64,000 nt of DNA from Terriglobia bacterium (GTDB lineage: Bacteria > Acidobacteriota > Terriglobia > UBA7540). Both the position numbers and the translations under genes were made by a program. Below are positions 45,692 to 55,112 of the stretch, one piece after another; the stretch's first letter is position 1; every line of letters begins with the position of its first letter. The stretch lies in contig DASTAW010000054.1 of NCBI GenBank assembly GCA_035712365.1, positions 25,429 to 89,428 of the forward strand, read 5' to 3'. The notes beneath the pieces were generated by a model, which saw only the letters and a list, made by a program, of their open reading frames with translations, was not told the DNA's origin and did no database searches.

Positions 45692-47044
45692 CTACGGAAG
45701 ATCGATGAAGGGCAGCAGAAGGGGAGGCTGCACCAGGAACGGAAGCCGCGCAATTTCGCGGACAGCGGCGCGCACCCTGACTTCTGTTGTAGGCTCAAGC
45801 GTCATCACAAAGGGCAGATGTTTCTTGGGCATGGCGGGTTCCTGGAGGACGGAATCAATATTGATTCGATGGCGTCCGAGCGCGGCGCACACGCGCGCCA
45901 GGATGCCGGGGCGGTCGCGCACCACCAGCCGCAGATAGGAACTGACGAGCTCGCCAGCGGGCGGACCGATTTTTTCCCGGTGCCATTCTGAATAGCCGAG
46001 CGGCGTGCTTCCGACGCCTCCGGTCGCAATCACCCGCGCAATTTCCACGACGTCGGAAAGAACGGCGACACCGGTGGGCCCGCCTCCCGCGCCACGGCCG
46101 GTCAGCGTGGTGGCGCCTCCCTTGTTGCCGAGCAGGAGAATGCCGTTGGTGCTTCCCCAGACGTTGGCAAGCTGGGACGACTGGGGAATCATCATGGGCC
46201 GCACGCTGATCTCCAGGCTGCGGCCGTTCTGCCGGCGGGCAGCGGCAATCAGCCGGATGGTGCGATTCAGCCGGTGAGCATAAGCAAAATCCACCTGCTC
46301 GATCCGCGTGATGCCTTCCACGGGAATCTCGTCCACCGGGACCGCCTGGCCAAAGCAGACCATGGTAAGAATGGCAATTTTATATCGGGCGTCAAAACCT
46401 TCCACGTCGAAGGTGGGATCGGGCTCGGCATAGCCGAGTTTTTGCGCGTCCGCCAGCGCCTCGGAGAAGGAGACGCCGCGCTGCTCCATCTCCGTCAGGA
46501 TGTAGTTGGTGGTTCCGTTAAGGATGCCGTAGACGGCGGCAAAGCTTTCGCCGGCCAGGCCAGAACGAACCGCGTGAAGAATGGGAGTTCCGCCCGCCAC
46601 ACAGGCCTCGATGCCCAGCTTGACGCCCTTCTCCAGGCTGCGGCCCACCAGCTCGATGCCATGCTCGGCCACCAGTTGTTTGTTGGCGGTCACCAGATGC
46701 TTGCGGGCGTTCACCGCGGCAAAGGCGATGGCCCGGGCAGTAGGAAGATTCCCCACCAGCTCCACTACAATGTCCACTGCCGGGTTGTGGACCACTTCCT
46801 TCCAGTCAGTAGTGAGGGCGGGCCTGTTCCTGATCCAGGAGAAGTCCTTTTTGTGGATGCTGCGTGAGCAGATCATCTTCAACTGGAGCCTGCAACCAAG
46901 CCGGCGCTCGATCTCCGCACGGTGTTCCTGCAAAACTTTGATGGTCCCGGTGCCCACGGTCCCGACGCCGATGATTCCAAGCCCGACGGGCCTCGATGCT
47001 GCTGCTGCGCGAGGCTGCTTGTGCGCCTGTGATCTTGGTGTCAT
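45692..47044 (-). CDS. hom: Homoserine dehydrogenase
   Basis: A 450-residue enzyme that reduces aspartate semialdehyde to homoserine on the way to threonine and methionine. The NAD(P) motif is GIIGVGTVGTG near residues 23-33; VELVGNLPTAR and TANKQLVAEHG follow, the catalytic region has GGTPILHAVRSGLAG and AEPDPTFDVEGFDARYK, and the last 80 residues form an ACT domain (VVRDRPGILARVCAAL) for feedback by threonine. The 20-residue basic head before the Rossmann motif may be over-long. Confidence 0.95.
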   Translation of the reverse strand: MTPRSQAHKQPRAAAASRPVGLGIIGVGTVGTGTIKVLQEHRAEIERRLGCRLQLKMICSRSIHKKDFSWIRNRPALTTDWKEVVHNPAVDIVVELVGNLPTARAIAFAAVNARKHLVTANKQLVAEHGIELVGRSLEKGVKLGIEACVAGGTPILHAVRSGLAGESFAAVYGILNGTTNYILTEMEQRGVSFSEALADAQKLGYAEPDPTFDVEGFDARYKIAILTMVCFGQAVPVDEIPVEGITRIEQVDFAYAHRLNRTIRLIAAARRQNGRSLEISVRPMMIPQSSQLANVWGSTNGILLLGNKGGATTLTGRGAGGGPTGVAVLSDVVEIARVIATGGVGSTPLGYSEWHREKIGPPAGELVSSYLRLVVRDRPGILARVCAALGRHRINIDSVLQEPAMPKKHLPFVMTLEPTTEVRVRAAVREIARLPFLVQPPLLLPFIDLP

Positions 47045-47140
47045 TCGCTTGTTCCAGAATCTTCGATGGCGGCCCGCGCGGCAGACGGGCGCACTTTATG
47101 CCAGCCGGCAAGTGAACGAGCCAGCCGGAAACACTCTATC

Positions 47141-49942
47141 CTACCATCCAAATTCAATTCGGGTCCGGCGAGTTGCAAATTCGTCGTAGGGTGCCACGCG
47201 AAGCGTGCGGATGTGCCCGGGCTGGCCGGCGTAGGCCAGGACAACCGTGAGGACGTTCTTCTGGCCTGCTTGGCTGGCGAAAAAGGGTTCAGGAAGGTAA
47301 AAATCTTTCTGGGGGCCGATGGTCATATAGCGGCCCACGAACCGGCCGTTCAGATAGAGCAGGGCATCGCGTTCAGCCTCAAAGGTGAGCTTCCAGGGAG
47401 CGAACCATTCTTCGGGAGGCTGCTGGAGATCGAACTCCGCGCTGCACCAGGTGAAAAGCGGCAGAAGCTCCTTGCCTCCGCCGGCGCCGATCGCTACGGG
47501 CGCGCTCCATCCTCCAGGGGCCTGAGCCGGATCAATTTTGCCCCGGCCCTGGGCGGGGGCCGGGAAGCGCTGGACCTGCCAGTTGCCAACCGGCGCAGCG
47601 GTTTGCGCGTCCGCGCCCATTTTCACCGACTGGACGCCCTTCAGTTCGCCGATGTTTTGGCCGAAATTGGGCGAGCCGAAAAGCTCGTACGAAATGTCCA
47701 GCGTATTGCTTCCCTGTTTCGCGTATTTCGCAAGGTCGATCTCAACCTGCTTTTTGTTGTTTGAGGCTTCGGGGACCAGCTTGCCGTTCAGGAACACTTT
47801 CTTCGCATCATCGGCGAAAGTAGAAATGAACATTTTGCTCTGGCTGCTGTAGGTGAAAGGTCCTGAACGATACTTGACGTAGCCGTAAGGAACGCGGCCG
47901 AGTTCTTCAAGCGGCCGCAGAGGCGATGCGAGCCACTGGCCGGCATCGGGACCCGAGAACTTTTCAATCCATGTCTGGACTTGCCTGATGGAAACCGGCT
48001 GGCTGGGGAGTTCGGGCGTGGAAAAGGTGATGCGCGCGGCCCGTACCTCGCGAGTATAGCGGACCTCTGTTTCGCTGCCGTCAACCTGGCATTTGGCCGG
48101 CACGGGAGGGAGCAGGGCAGTCAGTTCGTGCTTGCCAGGGCGGAACTCCAGGTCCACCCACACACGGCTCCGCTGCGAGCCGCTCGCCACCATGAGAGCG
48201 GCGTCTGAGATAAACGGGATGGAAACGGGCTTGTCGCCCTCCGCGCCCGCGAAATCCTTGATGGGGAAATCCGCGCTCCACGTCCGCAGCGCTCGCTGGC
48301 GGGGCACGAGGACCACGACCAGGTTTCGATTTACAATCAGCGTTTTTTCGTCCGGGTCGAAGCGAACGCCGAACACCACGGATTCGTACTCGCGGTCCCA
48401 GTAGATGTAAGCGGTGTCGCCCTCGACGTGTGGCTCCTCTTCGGTGGCCACCGAAATTTCAGCCACTCGCCCTGGGTCGTCATAGAGCACCAGATACCAT
48501 GTGTCCAGATTCAGTCCGTAGGCCAGCACCTCTGAGGTCGAGTAGCGAAGCGTAGTTTCGCCAATCGGCAGATAGACAGGCAGCATCTTCATTTCACGCG
48601 CGCCAATGCTCAACTGCCCCTGGCGCGGCGCCGCTATGGTGCGGTGCGAGGGACTTGCCGGGTCCATAAACGTCAAAGTGAATTGCTGCTCGGCGTTGGC
48701 GTTTTCCCGGACGAAGAGAAACCCGCTCTTGCCATTCGTGCGTTCGATGGCGCTGACCGCCGGGTTTGTCGAGTCGGCTGCTCCGGGCTCGATGTCCGCG
48801 CGGGCGAGTTGCTCGCCAAACAATCCCAACGCCAGGCTGATGCCCCGGGCTTCATAATATTTGCCCCACAGTCCGCCGGGCTCGCGGATGGGCGCGGCGT
48901 AATCGTACGTGGTGGTCAGGTCTTTAGCGGCCCACTCGAAGTTGGTGCCGCCGAATCCCATGTAATAGCAATAGAAAGTCGCGCCCTGCTCGATCACGGT
49001 TTTGGTGAGCGTATTGAGCTGTTCCGGGCCTACGCCTTCCTGGTCAATCGAAAGCTTTCCGCCAAACTTGCTGAACCATCCGCCCTGCAATTCCGTAACA
49101 CCGGCGGGCGAGGACGGCTCCTCGGCTTTCAATCTGGCAAGCGCGGGCAGGACTTCGTCCGTGATCTTCCAGCGCGGATAGAAATTGCAGAAGTCGGCAA
49201 TCCGCGCCATGTCCGGATAGGAATTTTCGCGGGACTGCTGCGTCCAGCAGGTGATGAGCGGAACGTCGATTCCGCCGGTCCATGCCATCTGCGCCAGCGC
49301 GTCAATGTAGGCGCGTTTCTCCGAGTCGGAAACTCCTGTCCAGAAGTTGTACTCGTTTTCCACCTGCATCAGGATGATGGGCCCGCCGGCGGTGATCTGA
49401 TTTTTGACGATGATGGGAAGCACCAGGCTGTACCAGTGCTCGGACGCTTTGACGCTTTCGGGATTATCGCTGCGCAACGGAAACTGCCTGGCAATCACCC
49501 AGTGGGGAAAGCCGCCCGCATCCCATTCCGCGCAGACGTATGGACCGATGCGCGCGATCAGCCAGAGGCCCATTTGCTTGACCAGTTGGATATAGCTCTC
49601 GAGCTCGCTGAAATCGGCGTGGCCTTCTTCCGGCTCGTGGTAATTCCAGAAGATGTAACTCTCGACGGTGTTGAACCCGGCGCGCTTGAACTTCAGCAGG
49701 CGGTCCCGCCACAGGGATTGAGGACAACGAGGGTAATGGAACGCACCGCTATGGAGAAATGTGTCCCGACCGTTGAGGGTGAAGCAATGCGAATCGTAAC
49801 GGATGATTTCGGGGTTCTGGAAAGGGATCTGCGGGGGAGGAAGCAGCATGGCGCCCGGCCATCCAACGCCGGGACTGCCCAGCGCCAGCGCCACCGGCGC
49901 CGCCAGACTCGATTGCAGGAACTTGCGACGGCTGGACTCCAT
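47141..49942 (-). CDS. Beta-galactosidase-like glycoside hydrolase, GH35
   Basis: A 933-residue exported enzyme. The Tat signal reads SRRKFLQSSLAAPVALALG. The GH35 barrel has GPYVCAEWDAGGFPHW, the acid/base glutamate in ILMQVENEYN and the nucleophile region TELQGGWFSKFGG. Beta-rich domains complete the C-terminal half. It would remove terminal beta-galactose from plant or other glycans outside the cytoplasm. The enolase-superfamily gene 27 bases upstream on the same strand is likely co-transcribed. Confidence 0.92.
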   Translation of the reverse strand: MESSRRKFLQSSLAAPVALALGSPGVGWPGAMLLPPPQIPFQNPEIIRYDSHCFTLNGRDTFLHSGAFHYPRCPQSLWRDRLLKFKRAGFNTVESYIFWNYHEPEEGHADFSELESYIQLVKQMGLWLIARIGPYVCAEWDAGGFPHWVIARQFPLRSDNPESVKASEHWYSLVLPIIVKNQITAGGPIILMQVENEYNFWTGVSDSEKRAYIDALAQMAWTGGIDVPLITCWTQQSRENSYPDMARIADFCNFYPRWKITDEVLPALARLKAEEPSSPAGVTELQGGWFSKFGGKLSIDQEGVGPEQLNTLTKTVIEQGATFYCYYMGFGGTNFEWAAKDLTTTYDYAAPIREPGGLWGKYYEARGISLALGLFGEQLARADIEPGAADSTNPAVSAIERTNGKSGFLFVRENANAEQQFTLTFMDPASPSHRTIAAPRQGQLSIGAREMKMLPVYLPIGETTLRYSTSEVLAYGLNLDTWYLVLYDDPGRVAEISVATEEEPHVEGDTAYIYWDREYESVVFGVRFDPDEKTLIVNRNLVVVLVPRQRALRTWSADFPIKDFAGAEGDKPVSIPFISDAALMVASGSQRSRVWVDLEFRPGKHELTALLPPVPAKCQVDGSETEVRYTREVRAARITFSTPELPSQPVSIRQVQTWIEKFSGPDAGQWLASPLRPLEELGRVPYGYVKYRSGPFTYSSQSKMFISTFADDAKKVFLNGKLVPEASNNKKQVEIDLAKYAKQGSNTLDISYELFGSPNFGQNIGELKGVQSVKMGADAQTAAPVGNWQVQRFPAPAQGRGKIDPAQAPGGWSAPVAIGAGGGKELLPLFTWCSAEFDLQQPPEEWFAPWKLTFEAERDALLYLNGRFVGRYMTIGPQKDFYLPEPFFASQAGQKNVLTVVLAYAGQPGHIRTLRVAPYDEFATRRTRIEFGW

Positions 49943-49969
49943 GAATGACTCCTGATGCTTGAAATGACG

Positions 49970-51121
49970 TCAACTGGTGTACTGGCGCATGTGCCAGTTC
50001 TGTTCCCACATGTTGAAGAAGCCCTCTTTGTAGGGGTGCTCTTTGATGAGGTCCTCGTTCAGTTCCACGCCAAGGCCCGGCTTCTGCGGCGGATAGAAAT
50101 AACCATCTTTGGGCCGCGGCGTTCCGGGGACGGCATCCACCACCCAGGTCTCCGAGAAATCGTCAAAGCACTCCTGGATTTTGATGTTGGTGGTGCAGAA
50201 ATCGAAGTGGATGCTGGCGGCAGTGCAAACCGGGCCGTTGGAATTGTGGGGCGCCATCACCATGGAGCGAACATCGCCCATGGCGGCAATCTTCTTCATC
50301 TCCATCAGGCCACCCGCATGGATAACGTCGGGCTGCAGGATGTCGGGCGCGTTCGATTCAAGGACTTCGCGGAACCCGTAGCGCGTGTAGTAGCGTTCGC
50401 CGGTGGCGACCGGCAGATTGACATGCTCGGCCACCTTGACGAGCGATGGAATATCTTCCGGTGGGCAGGGTTCTTCAATCCAGCCGGGGTGGTAAGGCTC
50501 CAGCATGCGCGCGATCTCGATGGCGGTGGCGGCGCTGAAGCGGCCGTGCATTTCAACAAAAATCTCAACGTCGGGCCCGACGGCTTCGCGAATGGCGGCC
50601 ACCAGTTCGACGGACTTCACTTTTTCGGCTCGTGATATCTCAAGCCCGCCCGGCCCGAACGGGTCTACCTTGAGAGCTTTGTAGCCCTTATCGAGCACCA
50701 CCTTCACCCGTCTGGCAAATTCTTCCGGCTTGCGCTCCACCGTGTACCAGGCGTTGGCGTAGGCCTTCACCTTTTCATGGCACTGGCCGCCCAGAATTTT
50801 CCACACGGGCTGACCGCAGGCTTTGCCCACGATGTCCCAGCAGGCGACCTCGATGCCGCTCATTACCGTGGCGGCAATGGCGCCGTTGCGCCAGAACTCG
50901 TTCCGGTACATGCGCAGCCAAAGGTCCTCAGTGTTGAACGGATCGGAGCCGATCACGTGCCGGCGGACGGCTCCCGGCAGGTATCCCAGAATTCCTTCTT
51001 CGCGATTATGGAGCGTACATTCGCCAATTCCGACCAGGCCCTCGTCGGTCTTGACCTTGATAAAAATCAGGTTTCGCCAGGCGGCTCCCAGCACCAGCGG
51101 TTCAACGGCTGTGATCTTCAT
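49970..51121 (-). CDS. Enolase-superfamily sugar-acid dehydratase (galactonate dehydratase-like)
   Basis: A 383-residue mandelate racemase-type protein. The capping domain has VKTDEGLVGIGECT; the barrel has ALKVDPFG (catalytic Lys), the three metal-ligand regions in EIFVEMHGRF, WIEEPCPPED and ATGERYYTR, and the catalytic histidine in APHNSNGPV. It resembles the GlcD/galactonate dehydratase group, which turn sugar acids into 2-keto-3-deoxy acids. Pairing with a beta-galactosidase suggests D-galactonate, but L-rhamnonate or other acids are possible. Confidence 0.88.
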   Translation of the reverse strand: MKITAVEPLVLGAAWRNLIFIKVKTDEGLVGIGECTLHNREEGILGYLPGAVRRHVIGSDPFNTEDLWLRMYRNEFWRNGAIAATVMSGIEVACWDIVGKACGQPVWKILGGQCHEKVKAYANAWYTVERKPEEFARRVKVVLDKGYKALKVDPFGPGGLEISRAEKVKSVELVAAIREAVGPDVEIFVEMHGRFSAATAIEIARMLEPYHPGWIEEPCPPEDIPSLVKVAEHVNLPVATGERYYTRYGFREVLESNAPDILQPDVIHAGGLMEMKKIAAMGDVRSMVMAPHNSNGPVCTAASIHFDFCTTNIKIQECFDDFSETWVVDAVPGTPRPKDGYFYPPQKPGLGVELNEDLIKEHPYKEGFFNMWEQNWHMRQYTS

Positions 51122-51293
51122 GAAGTGTCCTCTCGATGGCCTGATTGCGGCTGCGACAGCTTGCCCTGCCTGCGCTTGTCAGAATCAATGGGCAGACAGG
51201 CACTTTACCGCAAAGACGGAGGCGTCACAACAGGTTAGAAAGAATGATTCAGAGTCTCGAAAGGTACGCCTTGTTGGCCACCCCGCCCCCGCT

Positions 51294-51426
51294 TACCGAA
51301 GGTTGCATAATCTAGTGACACGTTGTTTTTGTAGCGCCGCCGTCTGGGCGGCATTTATCGAGGCCAGTCCCGCTTGGCGTGACCGGCGCTACGCGAAAAC
51401 GTCACTATATTTTGCAATCCTCAATA
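51294..51426. mobile_element. MITE-like element, copy 2
   Basis: A 129-base element flanked by TA on each side. The left end (CCGAAGGTTG...GTGAC) is more diverged than the right (GTCAC...TTGCAATCCTCA), but both match copy 1. The interior corresponds to the reverse complement of copy 1's interior: TGTAGCGCCGCCGTC, then GGCGGCA, then GGTCCCGCC-like (AGTCCCGCTTGGCGTGAC). It lies in the 392-base gap between the dehydratase and the urea transporter genes. Confidence 0.72.
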
Positions 51427-51513
51427 GACGCGAAGCGTAGGCGGATCGAAGAACGCCAATCCGAAAGGAAAGGATTTTCGCCCCGCGGAGAGTTTTGGAG
51501 GCTTGTGGCGGCT

Positions 51514-52596
51514 TTATCGCCGTGGAAGCTGGCCACTCGGTTGGGCGGAAAGCTGGGAGGAGGATTTGGCGTAACCACCGACTTGAAATTCATCGGTAGG
51601 GACGCGATTGGGCATTTCACGTAAAAGCCCTGGAAACTGACGGCCGGCTAACAGGAAGATCCATACGGCAAGCACGAATGGAAGCGTCAGCGCTGGCATA
51701 CCGAGCGGCTTGAGCGCGGTCGATGTGGCTGCGAACACGATGGCTGACGCAATAGTTGCGAGCAGTATATAAAACGCGGAGGCTCCCTTATTCAGTTCGA
51801 ACCCGAGGCTAACCATAGCGATCGCCGTTAGCACGCAGTTGAAGCCAAAAGCCCCGGAGCGAATTGCGGGTTCCGCGGCGCCCATGCCCCAGGCGACAAA
51901 CAAGCCGGTCAAGGAACCCAGCAATGCGGCAAGGAACATCCGCCGTGAACTGACCAGCAGGCCGGCAAGGAAAAGCACGCCGGTGACCACGCTGTTTTGG
52001 AAAAAGACCTGTGCAACGCCCTTGAAAAGACCTTCCACAACAGTCGACGCGCTCACGACGCCCTCCACGATGGCGGTTGTGGGCAGTCCAGCAGTGGGTA
52101 GAACATGCGTTGAATGCAGCCGCCCAAAATGCGCACAGGCCAGTAGAAAACACAGCGCCGTCAGCACGAATGGGGCAGTAAGCACGGGGACACTCCACGT
52201 CTCCAGCAGTCCCGACATGGCGGCCGTAAGGACCGCTGCGGCAATCGCGGCAAAGACCACATAAGCCCAGGTCAGGGCGTCTGTCTGAAGAAAATAGGTA
52301 AGCGCAACTGCAACCAGGGCGCCGTTGAAACCGAACAATCCCTCGCGCACTTTCGAGGGCTCGACTTCGAGCAGCATTGCAGAAGCAGTGCTAACGGCGG
52401 TCCCCACGACGACCGCGAGACCGAACAATCTTGAGTTATAAAAGATGCCGGCCAGGAAAAATAATCCCGCGTAGCTGTTGTTCTGCAGCATGACCTGGCC
52501 GACGCCTCGCAATACCGAATCCAGAAAGCTCAGCAGGCTTTCTGTTGGCGTATTGCCATCGGCCACAAGGCCCGTGGATGACAGTCTCATTGCCAT
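51514..52596 (-). CDS. Urea transporter (UT family)
   Basis: A 360-residue membrane protein with about ten helices arranged as two similar halves. Each half repeats the UT pattern: VMLQNNSYAGLFFLAGIF with EGLFGFNGALVAVAL, and VFFQNSVVTGVLFLAGLL with SGAFGFNCVLTAIAM. Such proteins are trimeric channels for urea. No urease or amidase gene is nearby. A divergent gene starts 250 bases away. Confidence 0.88.
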   Translation of the reverse strand: MAMRLSSTGLVADGNTPTESLLSFLDSVLRGVGQVMLQNNSYAGLFFLAGIFYNSRLFGLAVVVGTAVSTASAMLLEVEPSKVREGLFGFNGALVAVALTYFLQTDALTWAYVVFAAIAAAVLTAAMSGLLETWSVPVLTAPFVLTALCFLLACAHFGRLHSTHVLPTAGLPTTAIVEGVVSASTVVEGLFKGVAQVFFQNSVVTGVLFLAGLLVSSRRMFLAALLGSLTGLFVAWGMGAAEPAIRSGAFGFNCVLTAIAMVSLGFELNKGASAFYILLATIASAIVFAATSTALKPLGMPALTLPFVLAVWIFLLAGRQFPGLLREMPNRVPTDEFQVGGYAKSSSQLSAQPSGQLPRR

Positions 52597-52846
52597 GGAT
52601 GCCCTCGCGGATTGAACTTGAAGTCTACATCAACTCTGCTGTCACCGGGCAGACGCCCTGACAGAGTTGCCCGGACCTGCTTGGATGATACATTGGCCCT
52701 CTACTCCATCAGCAGCCCCTTTCTTCTGCGACGAGCGGAGCTGGCCCTCGCCGCTCTCGCCTACACCCGCGGCCGCTGCCAGGAACGGTACGGGTGCCTA
52801 CTTGCTCAAAGCGGTACTATACTTTCAGTCGCGAGAGGAGATTCCT

Positions 52847-54130
52847 ATGAATGATGCCATGCTTCATGTCAACGATGCCGCTTCCTTGGAAAACGCCATA
52901 AAGCAAAGAGTGTCCAGTATCGAAGTTGAAGGCCGGATCGCCGACCTCTCCAGCCTGAAACTGCCCTCAGGCGCCAATCTGCGTGGCGCTGGCCCGGGCG
53001 CGGAACTGCACTTCAAGTCGGGCCAGCCGGGACTGATGCTCAGCTCCAACCACCGCATTTCCAGTCTCCGGCTGGTGACCGATGAGGCCCAGATTGCCAT
53101 TGGCCTCTCCGACGACACGGACGACCTTGGCACGATCGAGATCAGCGACCTGGACACCGTTGGCCGTTTCCATCTTGAGGCCAGCCAGGCAAGAAAGGGC
53201 CATCTCAAGCTGAACAACATTCATGTCGAACGAGCTGACGCGGCGATGGCGGCCCACCGTCCCTCCGGCTTCGGCGTGGAGGTGCTGCTCGGCGGAATCG
53301 CGGTCTACAACTTTTCGAAGGACAGGGCGAGTCGATGGACGTTTGAGGCCCGCAACCTCTCGGGCGGCAGTCAAGAACATCCGTTGCGAGGGAGCGGCGT
53401 GTTTATCTTCGGCGGCTGGTTCATCCCGGACGAAGCCGAACTGAGCAAGGTTCCCGCGCCCACCCAGGAAGGCGGCGCCATTGAAGTGACGCTACTTACC
53501 ACAGGGGAGGTCCACGCGAAGGGCGGCATCCCGAAGGGCACGGCCAACCTGATTACCGGGGGTGTCTTCATCGGCTCCGGGGTGCATGCCCGCCGCGTCA
53601 TCAACGAAGGCGCGACTACCACCTACGGGCCCAACGACATGGTGCTGGACAACTGGGGCAAGGTCGAATCCTGGCTGGCACAGGCGAAGGTGGCCTCCTA
53701 CGGGGACAGCGGCATCGGTTTCGTCAACTTCGGCGACATTGACAATCTGACGGTTAAAGCCCCGATCGAAACTCACGGCCTGGGCGCACGCGGGTTTAAC
53801 CTGTACGACGGTACGCTGAAGGAGGCGCATTTCCAGAGAATCACGACCTACGGCGACGGCGCCATCGCGGTGCAGCTCTCCAAGCCCTTCGGCACGATCA
53901 CCGTGCAGGAGGAGTTACGCACCAAAGGAGGCGAGGGAGACAGCCTGGTGCGTGGCAGGCTCGTTTACCTCAAGGCGCATGCTCTGAGCCTCAAACAAGG
54001 CGCGAAGGGCGACGAGATCAAAGTGAACGGCCAGGCGGTCGCCGAGAACAAGGACATTCCTGATTACGACTTTGAGGTTAGCCCGAGTGTGATTGGCAGG
54101 ATCAGCGTCGGTGGAAAACAGATTTCGTGA
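52847..54130 (+). CDS. Predicted right-handed beta-helix protein, function unknown
   Basis: A 427-residue protein with no signal peptide. Its first 60 residues follow a pectate-lyase-like N-terminal pattern (EVEGRIADLSSLKLPSGANLRGAGPGAELHF), and the rest is built of short beta turns typical of parallel beta-helices (GTIEISDLDTVGRF, GHLKLNNIHVERA, IDNLTVKAPIETHGLGARGFNLYDG). GAGRE ribosome site (GAGAGGAG) supports ATG at 52847; the frame upstream is not coding-like. I do not know its function; cytosolic location is unusual for this fold. Confidence 0.7.
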   Translation: MNDAMLHVNDAASLENAIKQRVSSIEVEGRIADLSSLKLPSGANLRGAGPGAELHFKSGQPGLMLSSNHRISSLRLVTDEAQIAIGLSDDTDDLGTIEISDLDTVGRFHLEASQARKGHLKLNNIHVERADAAMAAHRPSGFGVEVLLGGIAVYNFSKDRASRWTFEARNLSGGSQEHPLRGSGVFIFGGWFIPDEAELSKVPAPTQEGGAIEVTLLTTGEVHAKGGIPKGTANLITGGVFIGSGVHARRVINEGATTTYGPNDMVLDNWGKVESWLAQAKVASYGDSGIGFVNFGDIDNLTVKAPIETHGLGARGFNLYDGTLKEAHFQRITTYGDGAIAVQLSKPFGTITVQEELRTKGGEGDSLVRGRLVYLKAHALSLKQGAKGDEIKVNGQAVAENKDIPDYDFEVSPSVIGRISVGGKQIS

Positions 54131-54461
54131 CCTGATGGGGCGCCAGGTTGGCGTGATGATTACCAGCGGACGAACCCGATGTAATGCGCTGAGTTTCAGA
54201 CAGCCAGCAGGATGCGGTCGGCGCTTCGCTGGCCTTCTCATCGAGGTCCACAATAGCTTCGAGATGTTCAGCAGCAAATGCCTCGCGTGGGACGCTCGCA
54301 GGCGCCGGCGCCAGGACCTCTAAGCTGGGCTGAACAGCCATTAGCCTTGCAGATCGACGAACAACGGCACGGCTCGGTCAACCGCCAGTTTGCCCGAAAC
54401 CTTACTGCCCGAGCAGCCGGCTAGACTTCTGGTTCGAGAAGTTCAGTGGAAATGGTGATGC

Positions 54462-54497
54462 CTGCCGGGCAGAGCCGCCTCTGATGGCGCCCGGCAG
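54462..54497. other. Strong GC-rich hairpin in an intergenic region
   Basis: CTGCCGGGC (54462-54470) and GCCCGGCAG (54489-54497) pair perfectly; GCC/GGC inside extends the stem past a three-base bulge. It lies in the 424-base gap between the beta-helix and dksA-like genes. No T run follows on either strand, so it is not a normal terminator. It may be part of a structured RNA or a repeat. The rest of the gap from 54131 to 54461 shows nothing I can name. Confidence 0.4.
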
Positions 54498-54510
54498 ACA
54501 CACGTCTCCC

Positions 54511-54552
54511 TTCTTGCTCAAAAAGCAAGAATTAAGCCTTTGATAGCAAAGG
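54511..54552 (-). terminator. Two stacked hairpins after the DksA/TraR gene, possible terminator
   Basis: On the minus strand CCTTTG-CTAT-CAAAGG (54537-54552) begins 2 bases after the stop and is followed by CTTAATTCTT, then TTCTTGCT-TTTTG-AGCAAGAA (54511-54531). The T tracts are imperfect, so termination is plausible rather than certain. Confidence 0.4.
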
Positions 54553-54554
54553 GG

Positions 54555-54902
54555 TTAGTTTCTGATTCTTAGTTCTTCGCAGTTGAGGCAACATTCTGCC
54601 CAGGGAATCGCCTTCAGCCGGTTGGCAGAAATCTGTTCTCCACAGGACTGGCACTCGCCATAAGTGCCGCCCGCGACACGCTCAAGAGCGTAATCGATCT
54701 GCCTGAGCATACGACTGCGAACGCTTGCCGTTGTTACGTTGACGTCCTGCTCGACGCTACGGACGGCAAACTCCATTTCATCAGCCGATTGAACCGCCGA
54801 AAGAGCCTCTGGAGTGTTTCTGGAGCCGGTCAAAAGTTCCTGTCGCTTCTTCAGCAGCACCGCCCGATAAGCGCTTGTTCTTGTTTTCACTGTTGCTGAC
54901 AT
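54555..54902 (-). CDS. DksA/TraR-family zinc-finger regulator
   Basis: A 115-residue protein: a helical coiled-coil region (about 10-75) and a C4 zinc finger CQSCGEQISANRLKAIPWAECCLNC near the C terminus. DksA/TraR proteins bind the RNA polymerase secondary channel, often with ppGpp. The DxxDxA acidic tip of true DksA is not clear here, so a TraR-like or DksA2-like protein is more cautious. ATG at 54902 follows AAGGAAGG; upstream sequence in the frame is not conserved. Confidence 0.88.
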   Translation of the reverse strand: MSATVKTRTSAYRAVLLKKRQELLTGSRNTPEALSAVQSADEMEFAVRSVEQDVNVTTASVRSRMLRQIDYALERVAGGTYGECQSCGEQISANRLKAIPWAECCLNCEELRIRN

Positions 54903-55112
54903 TGTACAAACCTTCCTTATGGTTGTGTCGTTACTTCTATTCTCTTTCCCGACTTTCTGATGGTTTGGAAAGGTCGAAGGTTGCAAAAAATTTAGCATGA
55001 AATAAAAAAAATCGCAAGGGACCCACTGCGCACAGGCTCGAAGCCCAAATTTGGCGTGGTACAATCTCAGTCAGTCGGCCTTCAAATGGGGTCGCATGCA
55101 GGAGCATAACCA

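Noticed and set aside
45367..45708. 113-codon forward frame in the gap before homoserine dehydrogenase
   Set aside because: No ribosome site, no recognisable domain, composition like noise, and it runs into the homoserine dehydrogenase gene.
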